Positions 10,777-22,030 are shown, counted from the first letter of the stretch. The stretch: DNA of 64,000 nucleotides from Asparagopsis taxiformis (GCA_030407315.1 JALQPE010000268.1:1-64000), one strand, 5' to 3'. Notes: generated by a model not told the origin, from the letters alone. Numbers and translations: made by a program.

Positions 10777-13642
10777 TCACGAGGACCGCGTCCCCGTACG
10801 ATGGTACGTCATCGTCGACGGGTCGACCGTCGTCATACGTAGATATCACACGTGATAAAGCGTCAGGTACCTGGTGCACGCGCCCAGGCCTGTACGTGAC
10901 TTCGAAATCGAATTCGGCAACGCGTAGCCTCCATCGTAGGAGTCGTCCGGACGCGTCCGTCAACGTCATCAGCCAACGTAAGGCTTCGTGATCCGTACGT
11001 ACGGTAAATCGTTGACCCTCTACGTAGGGTCGGAGCGACGTTATCGCCCAAACGACAGAGTAGCACTCGCGCTCGGTCGCCGAATAACCACGTTCGGTTT
11101 CGTTAAGGGTCTTCGACCAGTACCCAATCGGCACCCATTCGTTGGGCTTGTCTTCGTTCTGCTGCTGGAGCAACGTAGCTCCCAGCTGATACGCCGACGC
11201 GTCGGTATCGATCATGAACGGACGTCCCGCCTTCGGAAGGTGCAATACTGGTGGCGACACCAGTATTGTCTTCAACGTTTCGAACGCATTCGTTTGCGCG
11301 TTTGTTGGGTTCGTCCAATCGGGGGAAGCGTCCTTCTTCAACATCGTGTTGAGTGGCCGAGCGATCTCGGCATACGCCTTTACGAAACGGCGGTAAACGT
11401 TGGCCGCGCCCAAAAACGATCGACATTTCGTCTTGTCGCGTGGGAACGTAGCCGTACGAAAGGCTTCCTTGTTCCGAGCTGCGACGTGCAGCTTCCCTGG
11501 GGTAATCACGTGCCCCAGGTAGTCAACTCGTGGTTGAAAGAACGAGCACTTCGTGAGCTTTAACGTTACTCCCGCTGCGTGTAGCAGGGAAAGCACCTGG
11601 TCAACGTGACCCAGGTGAGACTCGAGGTCTTTCGAAAAGACGATTACGTCGTCTAAGTAGACCAGGCACGATTGCCAACGTACTCCGGAGAGGATTATGT
11701 CCAACGTCCGCTGAAACGTAGCGGGGGCATTTCGTAGCCCGAATGGCATTCGCACGTAGCGATACGTTCCCATGAAAGACGTAAACGTTGTCTTATCACG
11801 GTCCTCGGCGGAGACGGGCACTTGCCAGTAACCGGCGTTACAGTCGAGTGTCGTGAAGATGGCGGCGTCGCCCAACGAATCAAGGCAGTCTTCCATACGA
11901 GGAAGCGGGTACGAATCAGCGATCGTTTTCGCGTTCAAACGCCTGTAGTCGACACAGAAACGTAAGGATCCGTCCTTCTTCGGCACCAACACGATTGGTG
12001 ACGCCCATTCGCTGGACGCGGGTTCGATAACCCCTTCGTTGAGCATCTTCGTGATCTGCTCCTCGGCTATCGTACGTAGAGCCGGACCCTGACGATAGGG
12101 CATTGAACGTATGGGCCGCGTGCCCGGTTCGAGTTCGATTCGATGCTCCGTAGCATTGATTTCGCCGAGGCGTCCGCTCGTCCACATTGACGAATGTGTG
12201 GCTAGCATCTCGTTGATGCGCTTTCGTAAATCCTCGTCGTCGAGGTGCGCCAAATCGATTGTCGACTGCCAATTCGTGGCGGGGTCGTTCCCCTTTTCGT
12301 TGACCAACGGGTCTGGCGTTTCGTCGCCCAACCCGTTCATATTCGTCCGTGTCGTCGCGTCGACTAGCGGTAGGTTCAAGACCTTCGCGAGGGCTACGCC
12401 GCCCTCACGCTTGAGTGGGACGATTCCCAACGGGGAGCGTACCGCGTACGCAATCGTCGCGCCTTTCGGCAATTCGCGGTCCTTCTTCGTGAAGTTTGAC
12501 ACGATGATAGAGAACGTCTCTCTCGGTCCCACGTCGACCACTCCGTTGGCTATGCGTAGCCCATGCCGGAACTGCACCGACGCTTTCGGTTCGAGGAACA
12601 CGAGTCCGGTCGCATTCGTCGTCACGTTGACGGTCCGTTGCGACATCGCCGGTACACGCGTGTACTTCGTCAGACGAACCGAGAACGTTCGGCTCGGCCT
12701 ATTCGAGGCCGCGTTACGCTCGCGGCGTTTCGGGGGCTCCACGTTTGGATTCGTCTCTTCCCCCTCCTCGTACGGAGTCGTCGTATCGCCTTCCGCGATA
12801 ATGGGTATCGTATCCCCCCGATGGAGCTCGATTGTCTGCGCTCGACAGCGTATAGCATCGACATGCTTCGACATGAACGACGTACCCATTATAACGGGAA
12901 CAGCCAGCGTGTTGGCTACGAAGAATTTTACGCGGAACAGCGAGTTCCCCAGCCTGACACGAAGCAGGATGGCGCCTTCGATAGGCAACCGTCGCCCGTT
13001 GGCGTCTCCGAGCTTCGGTAGCTCTTCGTCACGTAGACAGCGGTCGACCCAGTCGTAGGGCAGTAAACTTGTTCGTATCAAGTTGTAGCCACTGCACGTG
13101 TCCATCGCGATGGTAATCGCCCTCATCACGTTGAGGTCTAGTCCTATCGTTCCGGACACGATATAATGCTTCGACGCAAGTAGGCACGTATGCCCGTCGA
13201 GGACCAACGGTTCTGTCCTGACCGGCGCGCGGTCTGCGTCTTCGCTAGCGGTTCGTCGCTTCACCGTATGAGCCCGTATGGCTTCTTTTGCGTCGACACG
13301 CTTCGCATAAGCCGCATGCTTGGCTTTCTCGCGCTCGGAAGCGTCGTGCTTCCGGGTAGCGCGTCTCGCTCGTCTGCGAGGCTTCCTCTTCGTGTGAGGT
13401 TCGTTTGTCCCGTCGGACTTCGTTTCTTCCCCCACGTCGGGTGTCGTGTGACTCGAGTTGGCCTTCGCAGCCGTGAGCTTTACGTAACTCTCGTTCATTG
13501 GTGAGCCTGCGGAGGACCAATCATCGACGTCGGTCGTCCCCCTTGCACGTAAGGGTTCAGGCGATGTGGATGGCTCGTGACCTACATCGCCTGGTCGTTT
13601 TCCGGCGCGGGGCCGTTCGACACGTCGTCGTCGTGAGCCCAC
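10712..13642 (-). CDS. B1 pol: protease, reverse transcriptase, RNase H
   Basis: The frame overlaps the end of gag by 61 nt (13642-13582) in the -1 frame. It has no ATG until residue 49 (13498), so it is expressed by frameshift or by re-initiation there. The basic N-terminal region is followed by an aspartic protease with DTCSG (residue 181; the usual form is DTGSG) and a second motif VIMGTS. The RT has KKDGSLRFCVDYR, the GYWQVPV block and the YLDD active site. RNase H has DTDASAYQLG and TDHEALRW. The frame stops with TAA at 10712, shortly after RNase H, and integrase continues in the +1 frame. It looks intact. Confidence 0.92.
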   Translation of the reverse strand: MGSRRRRVERPRAGKRPGDVGHEPSTSPEPLRARGTTDVDDWSSAGSPMNESYVKLTAAKANSSHTTPDVGEETKSDGTNEPHTKRKPRRRARRATRKHDASEREKAKHAAYAKRVDAKEAIRAHTVKRRTASEDADRAPVRTEPLVLDGHTCLLASKHYIVSGTIGLDLNVMRAITIAMDTCSGYNLIRTSLLPYDWVDRCLRDEELPKLGDANGRRLPIEGAILLRVRLGNSLFRVKFFVANTLAVPVIMGTSFMSKHVDAIRCRAQTIELHRGDTIPIIAEGDTTTPYEEGEETNPNVEPPKRRERNAASNRPSRTFSVRLTKYTRVPAMSQRTVNVTTNATGLVFLEPKASVQFRHGLRIANGVVDVGPRETFSIIVSNFTKKDRELPKGATIAYAVRSPLGIVPLKREGGVALAKVLNLPLVDATTRTNMNGLGDETPDPLVNEKGNDPATNWQSTIDLAHLDDEDLRKRINEMLATHSSMWTSGRLGEINATEHRIELEPGTRPIRSMPYRQGPALRTIAEEQITKMLNEGVIEPASSEWASPIVLVPKKDGSLRFCVDYRRLNAKTIADSYPLPRMEDCLDSLGDAAIFTTLDCNAGYWQVPVSAEDRDKTTFTSFMGTYRYVRMPFGLRNAPATFQRTLDIILSGVRWQSCLVYLDDVIVFSKDLESHLGHVDQVLSLLHAAGVTLKLTKCSFFQPRVDYLGHVITPGKLHVAARNKEAFRTATFPRDKTKCRSFLGAANVYRRFVKAYAEIARPLNTMLKKDASPDWTNPTNAQTNAFETLKTILVSPPVLHLPKAGRPFMIDTDASAYQLGATLLQQQNEDKPNEWVPIGYWSKTLNETERGYSATERECYSVVWAITSLRPYVEGQRFTVRTDHEALRWLMTLTDASGRLLRWRLRVAEFDFEVTYRPGRVHQVPDALSRVISTYDDGRPVDDDVPSYGDAVLVTTRSRRATTHTKWARTNDVRT

Positions 13643-15984
13643 GAAGCTCGTTCGTCATCGTGACTCGTTTCCACCTCGAGTGGTGTTTCGTCAGCGGAGG
13701 TCGTCACGTAGACTCCGCTGCGGCCATTACGCTGGCCATTTCGTTCGTTCGCCCACGGGCGGGGGTCACGTCGGTCATTACGAAAGTCGCCGCGGCGCCT
13801 GTCGAAGGACCTTCCCCCGTCACGATTGGTGTTTCGGAGTATCGTAGGCGGCGTGCCGTACCTCCGCGGGGTCACGTTCCCTCGCTCGCCAGGTCGTTCC
13901 TGGTTACGTTTAGCCATTCGTTGGCGGAAGTACTCAGCCTGACGTGGGTTGCTCTTCACGTGGAAGAGGTAGTACTTGTACGCGAAAAAGATCCGTTGAT
14001 CTGGCGTCAGACGCGGACACGTAAACGTCGAGTGGCCATCTTCGCGGCATGACCAACACGACAGCGTCCAGTAATCATTCGGGATTACGGAGTGCGCCAA
14101 TTGCGTCTGCTCGCTCATGAGCTTCGGCACGTCCTCGCATGGACGGTTCAATCGAGCTTCGAGTTCGTCCGGCTTTTCGTTCGCCGTTTTCGTATCGTTG
14201 GGCGGCGGCCCGTTCGTGAAGAGGATCGCCTCCAAGTTCTCGGCAACGTGAGCCGCAGCGAGCGACACGTCGTAATCGTCCCTCGCGGGGATGTTCGGGT
14301 TACCATCGTGGTAACTGGGCTCGCTAGCCCGTTCATTACGTAAGTACGCGGACTCACCGTAGTCCGCGAACTTCCTCGACTCGTGGTCGGAAATAGCCAA
14401 CGTAGGCTTCACCGGAAACCGCACTTTCGGTTTCGCGGCTGACGCGACAGCTGCCGTACGTGCACGGAAGGTCGTTCCTTCGGCCGTCGCCAATCGTCTC
14501 ACAACGGTGAGGTCGTTCCTCTCTCGTTCGGGGAGTGACCGGAGTCGTTCCGTCACGGCTGCCCGCGTCGAGGGCAGTAAACCACGCACGTAGTGCTGAA
14601 TGAGGAGTCGATCCGTAAACACGTAGTTACACGCCCGCGTGGCGGTGTCGAGTCTATCAGCGTACTGATTCTCGTCCTCGTTAGGACTCTGCGTGATCAT
14701 CGTGACCTTTTCGTAGGCCTCCTGCAGCACGTCGTCTTGCAGGTATCGTTTGATCAACGCGTTGATCACGTGAGGCCACGAGAACCTCTTCGTCGGATCA
14801 GTCGTGATCACACCAGTCGTACACTGGGAATCGTAGAACCGTCGGGCGTCCCCTTCGAGGAAGAAGTGCAGCGCACGTACTGCCACTCCCTCGCACACTC
14901 CGAGTGTGCTGAACCCATCACGTATTTGGGCGAGGAATCCGAGCAACGTAATCGGATTCCGGCCGGAGAACGGCTTTAACGTAGGGAAAAGTCCCTCCAG
15001 CTCACGTTTGAGCTTATGTACGCTTTGACTCTCGTTCACGTAGAGATGTTCACGTACATCGTTAAGTCGATACATGCGGTACGACACCACGTTCGCAAAT
15101 GCGTCGAGCATTGTCGTGTGCTCTGCCAACGCGTGGCAAACGGGTCCGAGGGCGTTCCCTGGTAAGCGTACCGCGTCGGCACGTTCGTTTTCGTGGACTC
15201 GCGTGTCCGTCGTGCCGAACGTACCCAGCCACGGAATGTACGTCTCACGTGGCGGGGGAGCTCTCGTATCGAATTGTGCAGCTCGTGCTGCATCCGCCGA
15301 CCGCGCATGGTCTGGCGTATCGTTAAAACGTAATTGCCTTCGTGGCGTCTCGTCGGGGTTGGCGATGGCTCGTTGCACTGTCGCCCCCCTTCCGTACGTT
15401 GTCGGGGTCGTCGGACCGGGTGTTGGTGGGTATCCTCCCGGAACGGCCGGGGAGGATTGCGAGTTATAGGCGCGCGAGCCTTCGTAATTCGGATCGCTTC
15501 CGCTCGGCGGAGCGGAACGTCCGTCGACAATTTCGTTGAATACTACGACAAACGAGTCGAGTCTTCCCTCCACGGCGGAGAGGCGGTTTCGTAAGTCTTC
15601 GTTTTCCCGTTCGAGGGTCGCTGAGCGTTCACGTAACGCACGAGCTTCGCGCTCCGAGACTTCGAGTCTCTGCCTTACGGCTTCGTCGACGGCCGCGTCG
15701 CTCGCCCTTTCGATGTGACCTCGAAGGTCTTCGTACACTACACGTAGTGCCGTGGGAGTCACGTTCCCTTCGTTGAGCTGACCGCGCGTTGCGGGGTCCA
15801 TACTCACGGACTGAAACGGGCTTACCGTACGTGGTAGCTGGCCGATCGCCTCGATATCCGGCGGGATAGATCGATCAGTCGCGAAGATCGCTTCTGCTGA
15901 CAAGGCCACGTCGGCTTCGGCGTCCGCTGACGTTGGCAACGGTTGCCTGGGCGACGCGCTGGAATTCGACACAGCGTAATTCAT
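13582..15984 (-). CDS. B1 gag (800 aa)
   Basis: This is the structural polyprotein of the particle. It has an acidic N-terminus, a coiled-coil stretch (about residues 90-160), a Pro/Thr-rich hinge, a capsid-like region with KPFSGRNPITLLGFLAQI, and a zinc knuckle of the CX2CX4HX4C type (CWSCREDGHSTFTC, about residues 643-656). An Arg/Asn/Gly-rich nucleic-acid-binding tail follows. It starts at an ATG 81 nt from the primer-binding site. It is identical to the B2 product except for one residue in the stretch ARDDYDV (ARDDDDV in B2). Confidence 0.92.
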   Translation of the reverse strand: MNYAVSNSSASPRQPLPTSADAEADVALSAEAIFATDRSIPPDIEAIGQLPRTVSPFQSVSMDPATRGQLNEGNVTPTALRVVYEDLRGHIERASDAAVDEAVRQRLEVSEREARALRERSATLERENEDLRNRLSAVEGRLDSFVVVFNEIVDGRSAPPSGSDPNYEGSRAYNSQSSPAVPGGYPPTPGPTTPTTYGRGATVQRAIANPDETPRRQLRFNDTPDHARSADAARAAQFDTRAPPPRETYIPWLGTFGTTDTRVHENERADAVRLPGNALGPVCHALAEHTTMLDAFANVVSYRMYRLNDVREHLYVNESQSVHKLKRELEGLFPTLKPFSGRNPITLLGFLAQIRDGFSTLGVCEGVAVRALHFFLEGDARRFYDSQCTTGVITTDPTKRFSWPHVINALIKRYLQDDVLQEAYEKVTMITQSPNEDENQYADRLDTATRACNYVFTDRLLIQHYVRGLLPSTRAAVTERLRSLPERERNDLTVVRRLATAEGTTFRARTAAVASAAKPKVRFPVKPTLAISDHESRKFADYGESAYLRNERASEPSYHDGNPNIPARDDYDVSLAAAHVAENLEAILFTNGPPPNDTKTANEKPDELEARLNRPCEDVPKLMSEQTQLAHSVIPNDYWTLSCWSCREDGHSTFTCPRLTPDQRIFFAYKYYLFHVKSNPRQAEYFRQRMAKRNQERPGERGNVTPRRYGTPPTILRNTNRDGGRSFDRRRGDFRNDRRDPRPWANERNGQRNGRSGVYVTTSADETPLEVETSHDDERASWAHDDDVSNGPAPENDQAM

Positions 15985-16064
15985 AGACCGTCGTCTGTAG
16001 CACGTAGCTTTTCGTTAACGTAAAAGAGCTCAACCTCGTTGGTTGTCGTTATGCTCGTAGCAAC

Positions 16065-16082
16065 TTCTAGGTCGAGAGACCA
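16065..16082 (-). promoter_or_regulatory. Primer-binding site of B1
   Basis: The 18 nt TTCTAGGTCGAGAGACCA on the plus strand end in CCA, so the element strand is complementary to a tRNA 3' end. One base separates it from the LTR. The same 18 nt are present in B2 (38844-38861) and in family A (63959-63976). I cannot assign the tRNA. Confidence 0.8.
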
Positions 16083-16083
16083 G

Positions 16084-16752
16084 TGTGGAACAACGTTAGT
16101 TCTAGAAGTAGCTGGTACGAGCCACGGACACGCTGTCCTTAACGAAACGAATAAGTCCACCCGCTGGTGTTTTGACTGTATGTTTGGTAGCAGATAGAGG
16201 ATAGGGTAGAGAATAGGTTAGCAGGTAGACACGGGCGTCACGACGAACGATCCACGCGTGGACTACGTTAACGAACGAGGTGGCACGTCACCGGAGGCGC
16301 TCTCAACCAAGCCCGTAGGCACTACACGCGATCAGCCTCACGTGTGGCGATGGGTAGGGAGTACGCAGCTCGACGGAGACGAAGCCTCGTTAGGCGAAAA
16401 CGTAATACGTAACGTAGAAGTCAGTCGTAGACTAGAGCACGTTGCCCGATCGTTGTCTTGTCCCCTTTCCCTCCCGGCGCGATGCCAATACCTATATGGC
16501 CACGATGGCATCGCTTTACAGTGTAAACACTGCTCGTAACGTCCCCGAATGGGAAAGGACCTTGTGGGTCACACGTAGGGACCCGTTGGTCCGTTGGCCG
16601 TTGCCAGTACGTTCGTTGCACACGTGTGCCAGTTGCGCGCGCGCACGCGCCAGCAATGTTCGTGCATTGCTGTCGCCGGTCGTGTCCGCCGAAATTCGAA
16701 TTCCGCGGAAAACGTAAATATTGGCAATTTCGGAATTGCCACGTATACTACA
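16084..16752 (-). repeat. 5' LTR of B1 (669 bp)
   Basis: It reads TGTGG...TACTACA on the plus strand and matches, inverted, the LTR at 38174-38842 at equal length. The left end adjoins the primer-binding site after one base. The right end is embedded in the F gag, whose reading frame runs on into the LTR. A TATATGG/TATATAGG stretch lies between the arms of a 9-bp inverted repeat (GCGATGCCA) near 16480-16515 and may be the core promoter. Confidence 0.92.
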
Positions 16753-17921
16753 GTGTCAATCTTCGGCCTTTTGTTGGGGCATTCCGGATCACCTCGCCAA
16801 TGACCTGTCTGCTTACAACTGTGACATGTCGTATTCTTTTTGCGCTCGGAGAACTTTCTTGACTTATTATGTAAGCTGGTCAGACGCTTTCTAGACGCCG
16901 TGGCAGCAAAAAGGGCTGCTCTTTCCGGTAGTAAAGTATGCTCTTCGGCTACAAAAAACCCTTTGTCCTTATGCTCAATAGAGCCCCGCTGCTTGACAAG
17001 TTTTCCGGATGTGTCAAGTGACTTTAGAATATTATACACGTCATCCAAGTATATCTTGTGCTTAGTATCACGACCGGATGTGGCAATACGCGTTCTGGAC
17101 AGCTCTGCAGATGTAATTTGAGCTTCATTCTTGATCATCTGGAGTATATGATCATATGCAGACACAGAGAATATTCGCATCTCTGTATCATTACCCGAGG
17201 ATCCTGCAACATTCCCAGTGTCGGCAGCTTGATATGCAGTACTCAAAGTGGCCATCATATTGTTCAAATTATTCATGACGTCTTTTGACACGGGTAATGG
17301 GCTTTGACTGGAAGATGTGCGCTGCTGTCCCTGCGCAACTAGTTGTATTTTAACAGCATTTTGTGTGTCACTCGGTAGTCGCGCGTTTTGTAGCATCACC
17401 ATTGCTAGAAGCTGTGATTCTTGTTCAGTGGCAGACACACCGGCCAAAGACATATATTCTGACGCCAGACCGCGGAATCGAGTGGCAAATTGCGATGGTT
17501 GCTCATTTTGTAGTCTGATGCAGGTGTGTACCTGCTTATAAACTGATAGTAAACGGTCAATGATTTCCAAAGGCGTGTCTTGACCTATCAACTCGATAAT
17601 TTTCATGACGACAGCTTTCTGTCTTTGCTTCTCTCCATCGAAGGACAGAGTACCCGAGTCTCTGGCATGGTCTAGTACCTTCTGGTAGCAAGAGTCTACT
17701 GCATCATAGAGAACATATGCAAACGTCGCCTCAGTAGCTATTGACTTCTTGTCATTGACCTTTGCACGAGTTTCTACAATGTCCATCCATGACATCACAT
17801 CTCTCCTCCATTTCTGCCTGTCTTGTCCAGGTACCAATGCAGGTGCATCTTCGAGAGCACGCTTGGAATCAGAGCTGGTTTGCATAGCCTGAGCTTGCAG
17901 ATTCTTGCCCGCTGGGCCCAT
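16753..17921 (-). pseudogene. F: copia-like gag, C-terminus cut by B1
   Basis: The frame starts at ATG 17921 and runs about 390 residues before it enters the B1 LTR, where it goes on by chance to 16569. It has a helical region typical of copia-type Gag (with TPLEIIDRLLSVYKQ), then a basic stretch and a zinc knuckle CHSCKQTGHWRGDPEC. The last spacing is six residues where CX2CX4HX4C is usual. Just after the knuckle the B1 LTR begins. No copia protease, integrase or RT is in the window; they should lie to the left of B1, beyond the window. Family assignment rests on the knuckle and the helical pattern only. Confidence 0.7.
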
Positions 17922-18588
17922 AACTGTGGTAAAAGTAGTTATTTCTTAGTGACAATCCTCACACAAGCTCCAATCACGGATGGTTAGCGTTGGAGAACTA
18001 TTCAGCACAGCTGGGGAAGAGGATGGCTGCTTCTGTGTCTCACTGCCTCTTCCCGTGCACAACCGCGGCAGATTGTGCTCTTTTATAGACTAATTCGTGG
18101 CTAGCTAATCGACATTACTCAATAGCGATTACATTGAGATATGCTATTGTAGGCGAAATCACGTTTTGGCCCACGCATAACACATTAGCCGCAAGTCATC
18201 AAATCCCGAAACCGCCCGGTGGTTTTGAGATTGCAGATACAGCAAAAGCTGTCTGTGATCCTGATAGAATCGCATAAAGGAATCGCTTCTGAGCTGCTCG
18301 CTCAGATTGATTTCCTCTATCAATCACTGCCATAGCAAATGAAGAAGTAACTGTTGGCCATCATGGCATAGTCAAGTGATAGGGCTATGCTTCTGCCAAA
18401 CAAACCCAAGCGTTATGTAACTATCCACTCATAGGGAAGTACGGAATGACAGATTCCACTACATAACCTAAATGCAGTATGGGCATGCTGGAAGATAATC
18501 TTCCATCAAGTTACACGTCATTGCCGTGTATTAGAACCACTGATTGGCTCCTCATGTGCCAATCAGATTGATGCATGTTTAGCACCAA
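17922..18588 (-). other. F leader and probable LTR remnant; boundary to the Helitron not resolved
   Basis: Upstream of the F gag ATG the minus strand has a TATAAAAG box (18087-18080), about 160 bp before the ATG. This fits an LTR promoter and short leader. I could not find a clear primer-binding site or the LTR ends. A small palindrome (TGGAAGATAATCTTCCA) lies near 18490. The right part could belong to the 3' end of the Helitron. No gene is seen. Confidence 0.4.
18080..18087 (-). promoter_or_regulatory. TATA box upstream of the F gag
   Basis: TATAAAAG on the minus strand lies about 160 bp before the gag start, the right distance for an LTR promoter plus a short untranslated leader. No second copy is available for comparison. 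Confidence 0.4.
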
Positions 18589-21500
18589 TCACACAGACTT
18601 CCTCACTCTCGATAGAGCGACATACAACTGCCCGTTAGAGAAGAAGTTGGATCTGAGATCAACACAAACGTTCTTCAGTGTCTGCCCTTGTGCTTTGTGA
18701 ACCGTTGCAGCAAAAGCGAGACGTATCGGGAACTGCCTTTGGAGAACTTTGACGCCATTGAAGTCGAAAGCAAAGTCGATGCGATGCAGTAGGAAAACAG
18801 ATGTTCCTTGATTGCTTCTCTGTGAGACGAAGATAGTTCTCCTCCCGATTCTGGCTACAGTGAACAAAGCGCCATTGACGATGTGCGGATGGAGTACATT
18901 TCGGATGACCATGATGGGGGCACCTTCCTTCAACTCGAGTTTATGCGGAGGAACTCCTGGAGGGCAGTAATTGTAGGTCATCTCTGGTACTACAACATCT
19001 TGAAAAAGGATTCTGTTGATTGCGAGGCCTAGGCTTTATGATTGTCGCAGAGAAGAGCTTCTTTGACTGTCCAGGGAACAGATCTAGGGAGTTTTTGTTG
19101 TGCTCTTCTACCAGAGTATTCGTTGGGCATACGATCATTCTATCCAGATCGACATCAGCTTTATTTCGAGAGCTGAGCCATTTCCAGAGGAACCTATACG
19201 AAGTGGTCATCGATCCAGTCGACTTGAGAGGGAGCTTTCTCTCTGTGTCATATGTACCCTTCGCTAGTTTCAATAGAAGTCTTCCGAACTCTTGGTCTTC
19301 CGCTTGTCGGACTTGTTGTTGTATACGGAGAACGGATATATATCTCCAGAGAGGAGACGACCACGGCAGCTCATCAAGTAGCGCTACATTAATGTAGCTC
19401 TGGTTTCCATTCTCGTCCTCGATAAGTCTTCGTGACGGAACCACAGGAAGGAGTTGCAGATAGTCACCTGCAAAAACTATAGTGATTCCGCCAAATCTCG
19501 GATGACGCGATGAAGAAGCTTCTCCGTCTGGATTTGGAACGCGAAGATCCTTGAGAATGGTGTCTACATGCTCGAAAAGGATCTTCTGCATCATTGAAGA
19601 TTCATCCACGACTAGTAGGGAAGTTTTCCGGATCAGCTCCCCACGTTGAGACCTAGGACCGTACTTGGAAAGGCGCGCGTGATTGTCAGAACCGTCTTTG
19701 TCATCGATTCCAATTCCCAGCAGACTGTGAAGAGTCCTTCCCCCCTTATAGAGAGAAGCCGCTATTCCCGTTGTCGCAGTAATTTCCACCAAGTATCCCT
19801 CTGACCTTGCCATGTCTCGGAGCAAAGAGAGTAGATATGTCTTTCCTGTCCCGGCCCTTCCTTGCAGGAAAAAAGCTTTCCCATCGGTCTGTAGCACGTT
19901 TTCATTCGCACGAGAACGAACTGTACCAAGAATTGAGTCAAACACTCTCTTTTGTTGTGAATTCAAGGAGTTGTAGCGATTGTTGATTGTCTGCCGGGAA
20001 GAAGGGGAGGACAAAGTTTCGACGTCCTGGCGGGCTCGTTCAAACTCTGAGGTTCGAGAATTGGAAGGCAGTTTGTGCCGGAAATATGGAATCTCACGCA
20101 ATAACTTTCCGCCATGTTGATCAGATATGGAGAAGAGCCTTGAAACCAACTCTCGCTCTTTCGCTTCAGGTGATGATCTACTTATGTCTGACATCAAGAA
20201 GTTCTTGTGCTTATTTTACATTCGTTCAGGATCAGCACCTTGCTGGTACAGAGTGACCAGCTGAAACCGCATGCTAGATGGGGTGCAATGCATTCGAACA
20301 GCTTCATCAAAGCTTTTCTCAAACTCATTTCCGTCTGCGTAAAGCCCCATCGCCACAGCAGCATCTCGGAAAAACCTGTGGAGGTGACCTTCAACTGTTT
20401 TTGCATCGCTATAAGACGAAACAGCCTTGTGAAGAATAATGATCCGGAGGGAGAAAAGCTCAGAGTTTGAGGGGGGGACGAAACGAATTCTCGCGACTGT
20501 CTCACCATCTGCTCCTTTGTCAATGACATAGTGAGGGGGTGAGCCAGAGTCCCGGGGTGGAATTACGTCTACCCGTCTCTGAGTTGCAGTCAGATTCTTC
20601 GTGAGCTTCACTTTTTCCATGTAGTCCAGAAATTTCAAAGAGCTGTACGATGCAGGGCGCTTGTAGTATCGAAGAAGCGGGGAGTCATTTAGGATCTCAC
20701 TGGGTAAGTTGGGGTTTCTTATGATCATTTGGCGCTCGTCATCAAGGTGAATTGTGTACGCATTGACAGTCGGATGGATTCGAACATGTCTGAACTCGAA
20801 TAGAGACCAGGCTGCTTCGACGGCTCCAGTAACCCTGTCACGCATGAAGAGCCTAATATCGTTTCGAATGTTGTCTCGAGCTGGGTTGCGTGGTGCAGTA
20901 CTCGACGAAGCTCCCCTGGACTCTTCACGGGAGTTTACGAAGACATCGTGAAGTTTTGGTGGCTTGAAAGTGTACTTCATGAGGTATGCAACCGCTCCAC
21001 CCCCTTGTGTACGTTCCACATTAATGTGACACCTGTAACGTTTCGTGAGTTTTGGGTTGTAAGGGACTACCTTGAGATCTTCACTGCTCCTTCGACGGTA
21101 CACTATTCGGTCACATGTTTCATCAACATACGTGGTCGGGTTGACCTGCAGATCCTCGTACCCAAACCGGCACCTCCCGTTTCTGGTCCTTCCTCTGCAA
21201 TAGCTGGAGTGTCTGTTGAACTTTTTGACCAGTTCACGAAGCTCAGGGTCGTCATTTTGTGAGGGAAGCTCTGCGCTTATCATTCCATCTATTTCGTCCA
21301 TGTCTTCGAGAACTCCTCCCTCCAGAAAGAGAAGAATATGATGATGGGTTGTGTTACGAGCCTGAAATTCAAGCTTACATGCGATTGCAATGCACTTCCG
21401 TCCGAAATAATGCTCTGCGTTCTTTTCCAACTCTGTCATGACATCATTCGCCATCTGATTGTATACGCGAGCAACGATGTCTGGGCGATCAAACACTCTG

Positions 21501-22030
21501 GGCTTTTCACCAGTAGCAGAATGTGCAGACCTGTTCTGAATGTCCAACCCAAGACGTCCCATTTCTTCGCGCCACGGGTTCATGGTCAACGTAATAAGGA
21601 GAGACGGGGGCTGCCGCCTCGCGACCAAAGCTTGAACATCAAGAAGTTTGGATTTCCAGTACGCAGGAGAGTTCACGTGAGTATCAGGTAGGAAAAGCCT
21701 CCCAGGTCGGTACGTATCGTCAGCGGCAAGTGTAGTGGCATTGAGCTCACGCTCGGAAACGATCCTTCCGATCTGTTCTGATTCAATGAATTGGAGCCGC
21801 AGATCTTCGATATTTGTTTTGGTACGCAGCAACCATGATTGTAAGACTACACCGGAGTTGACGAGAATATTGTCTGTATAAAGGCGTCTTTTGACATTTT
21901 CCGCCCAGGTCATTCGCTCCAGCTTCTTTTTCACTTCATCTCCAGAAGACGAAGGGTTTCTCTTTGCCCTCAGGTAGACATCCATATCAAACGGCTCTTG
22001 GTCTCTTCCGTAGGGGTACAGAAGCGGGAA
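18589..22030 (-). pseudogene. Helitron Rep-PIF1 helicase with in-frame stop and frameshift
   Basis: Rep would nick and join DNA in rolling-circle transposition and the helicase would unwind it. The frame opens near 22020 with the block FPLLYPYGRDQEPF, just after a stop. From ATG 21985 the Rep part shows LTMNPW, DRPDIVARVY, the two-His motif in TTHHHILLF (residues 214-216), the VVPYNPKL block and the tyrosine segment VAYLMKYTFK. A TAA at 20216-20218 interrupts the same frame. Then the helicase follows with Walker A (GRAGTGKTYLL, about 19860), Walker B (LLVVDESS) and GDYLQLLPVV. A one-base shift near 18990-19020 puts the last 130 residues, with the HKAQGQTL and YVALSRVRK motifs, in another frame. 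It is inactive as read. Confidence 0.88.

Larger units (their letters stand above)
6759..16752 (-). mobile_element. B1: family B Ty3/gypsy chromovirus, 3' end off window
   Basis: Reading right to left the element shows 5' LTR, primer-binding site, gag, protease-RT-RNase H, integrase-chromodomain and a long 3' non-coding region. No 3' LTR is found in 6759-9048. The non-coding region stops at the end of the A1 LTR, so A1 is probably nested in B1 and the 3' LTR lies left of the window. The 5' LTR is inserted in the gag of a copia-like element (F). B2 at 38174-42035 is nearly identical over LTR, gag and protease, so both insertions are recent. Confidence 0.88.

Noticed and set aside
15036..15594. 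Several long frames in other phases over the B gag (also in B2)
   Set aside because: They are shadows of a high-GC gag with a zinc knuckle, and they are conserved only because B1 and B2 are almost identical.
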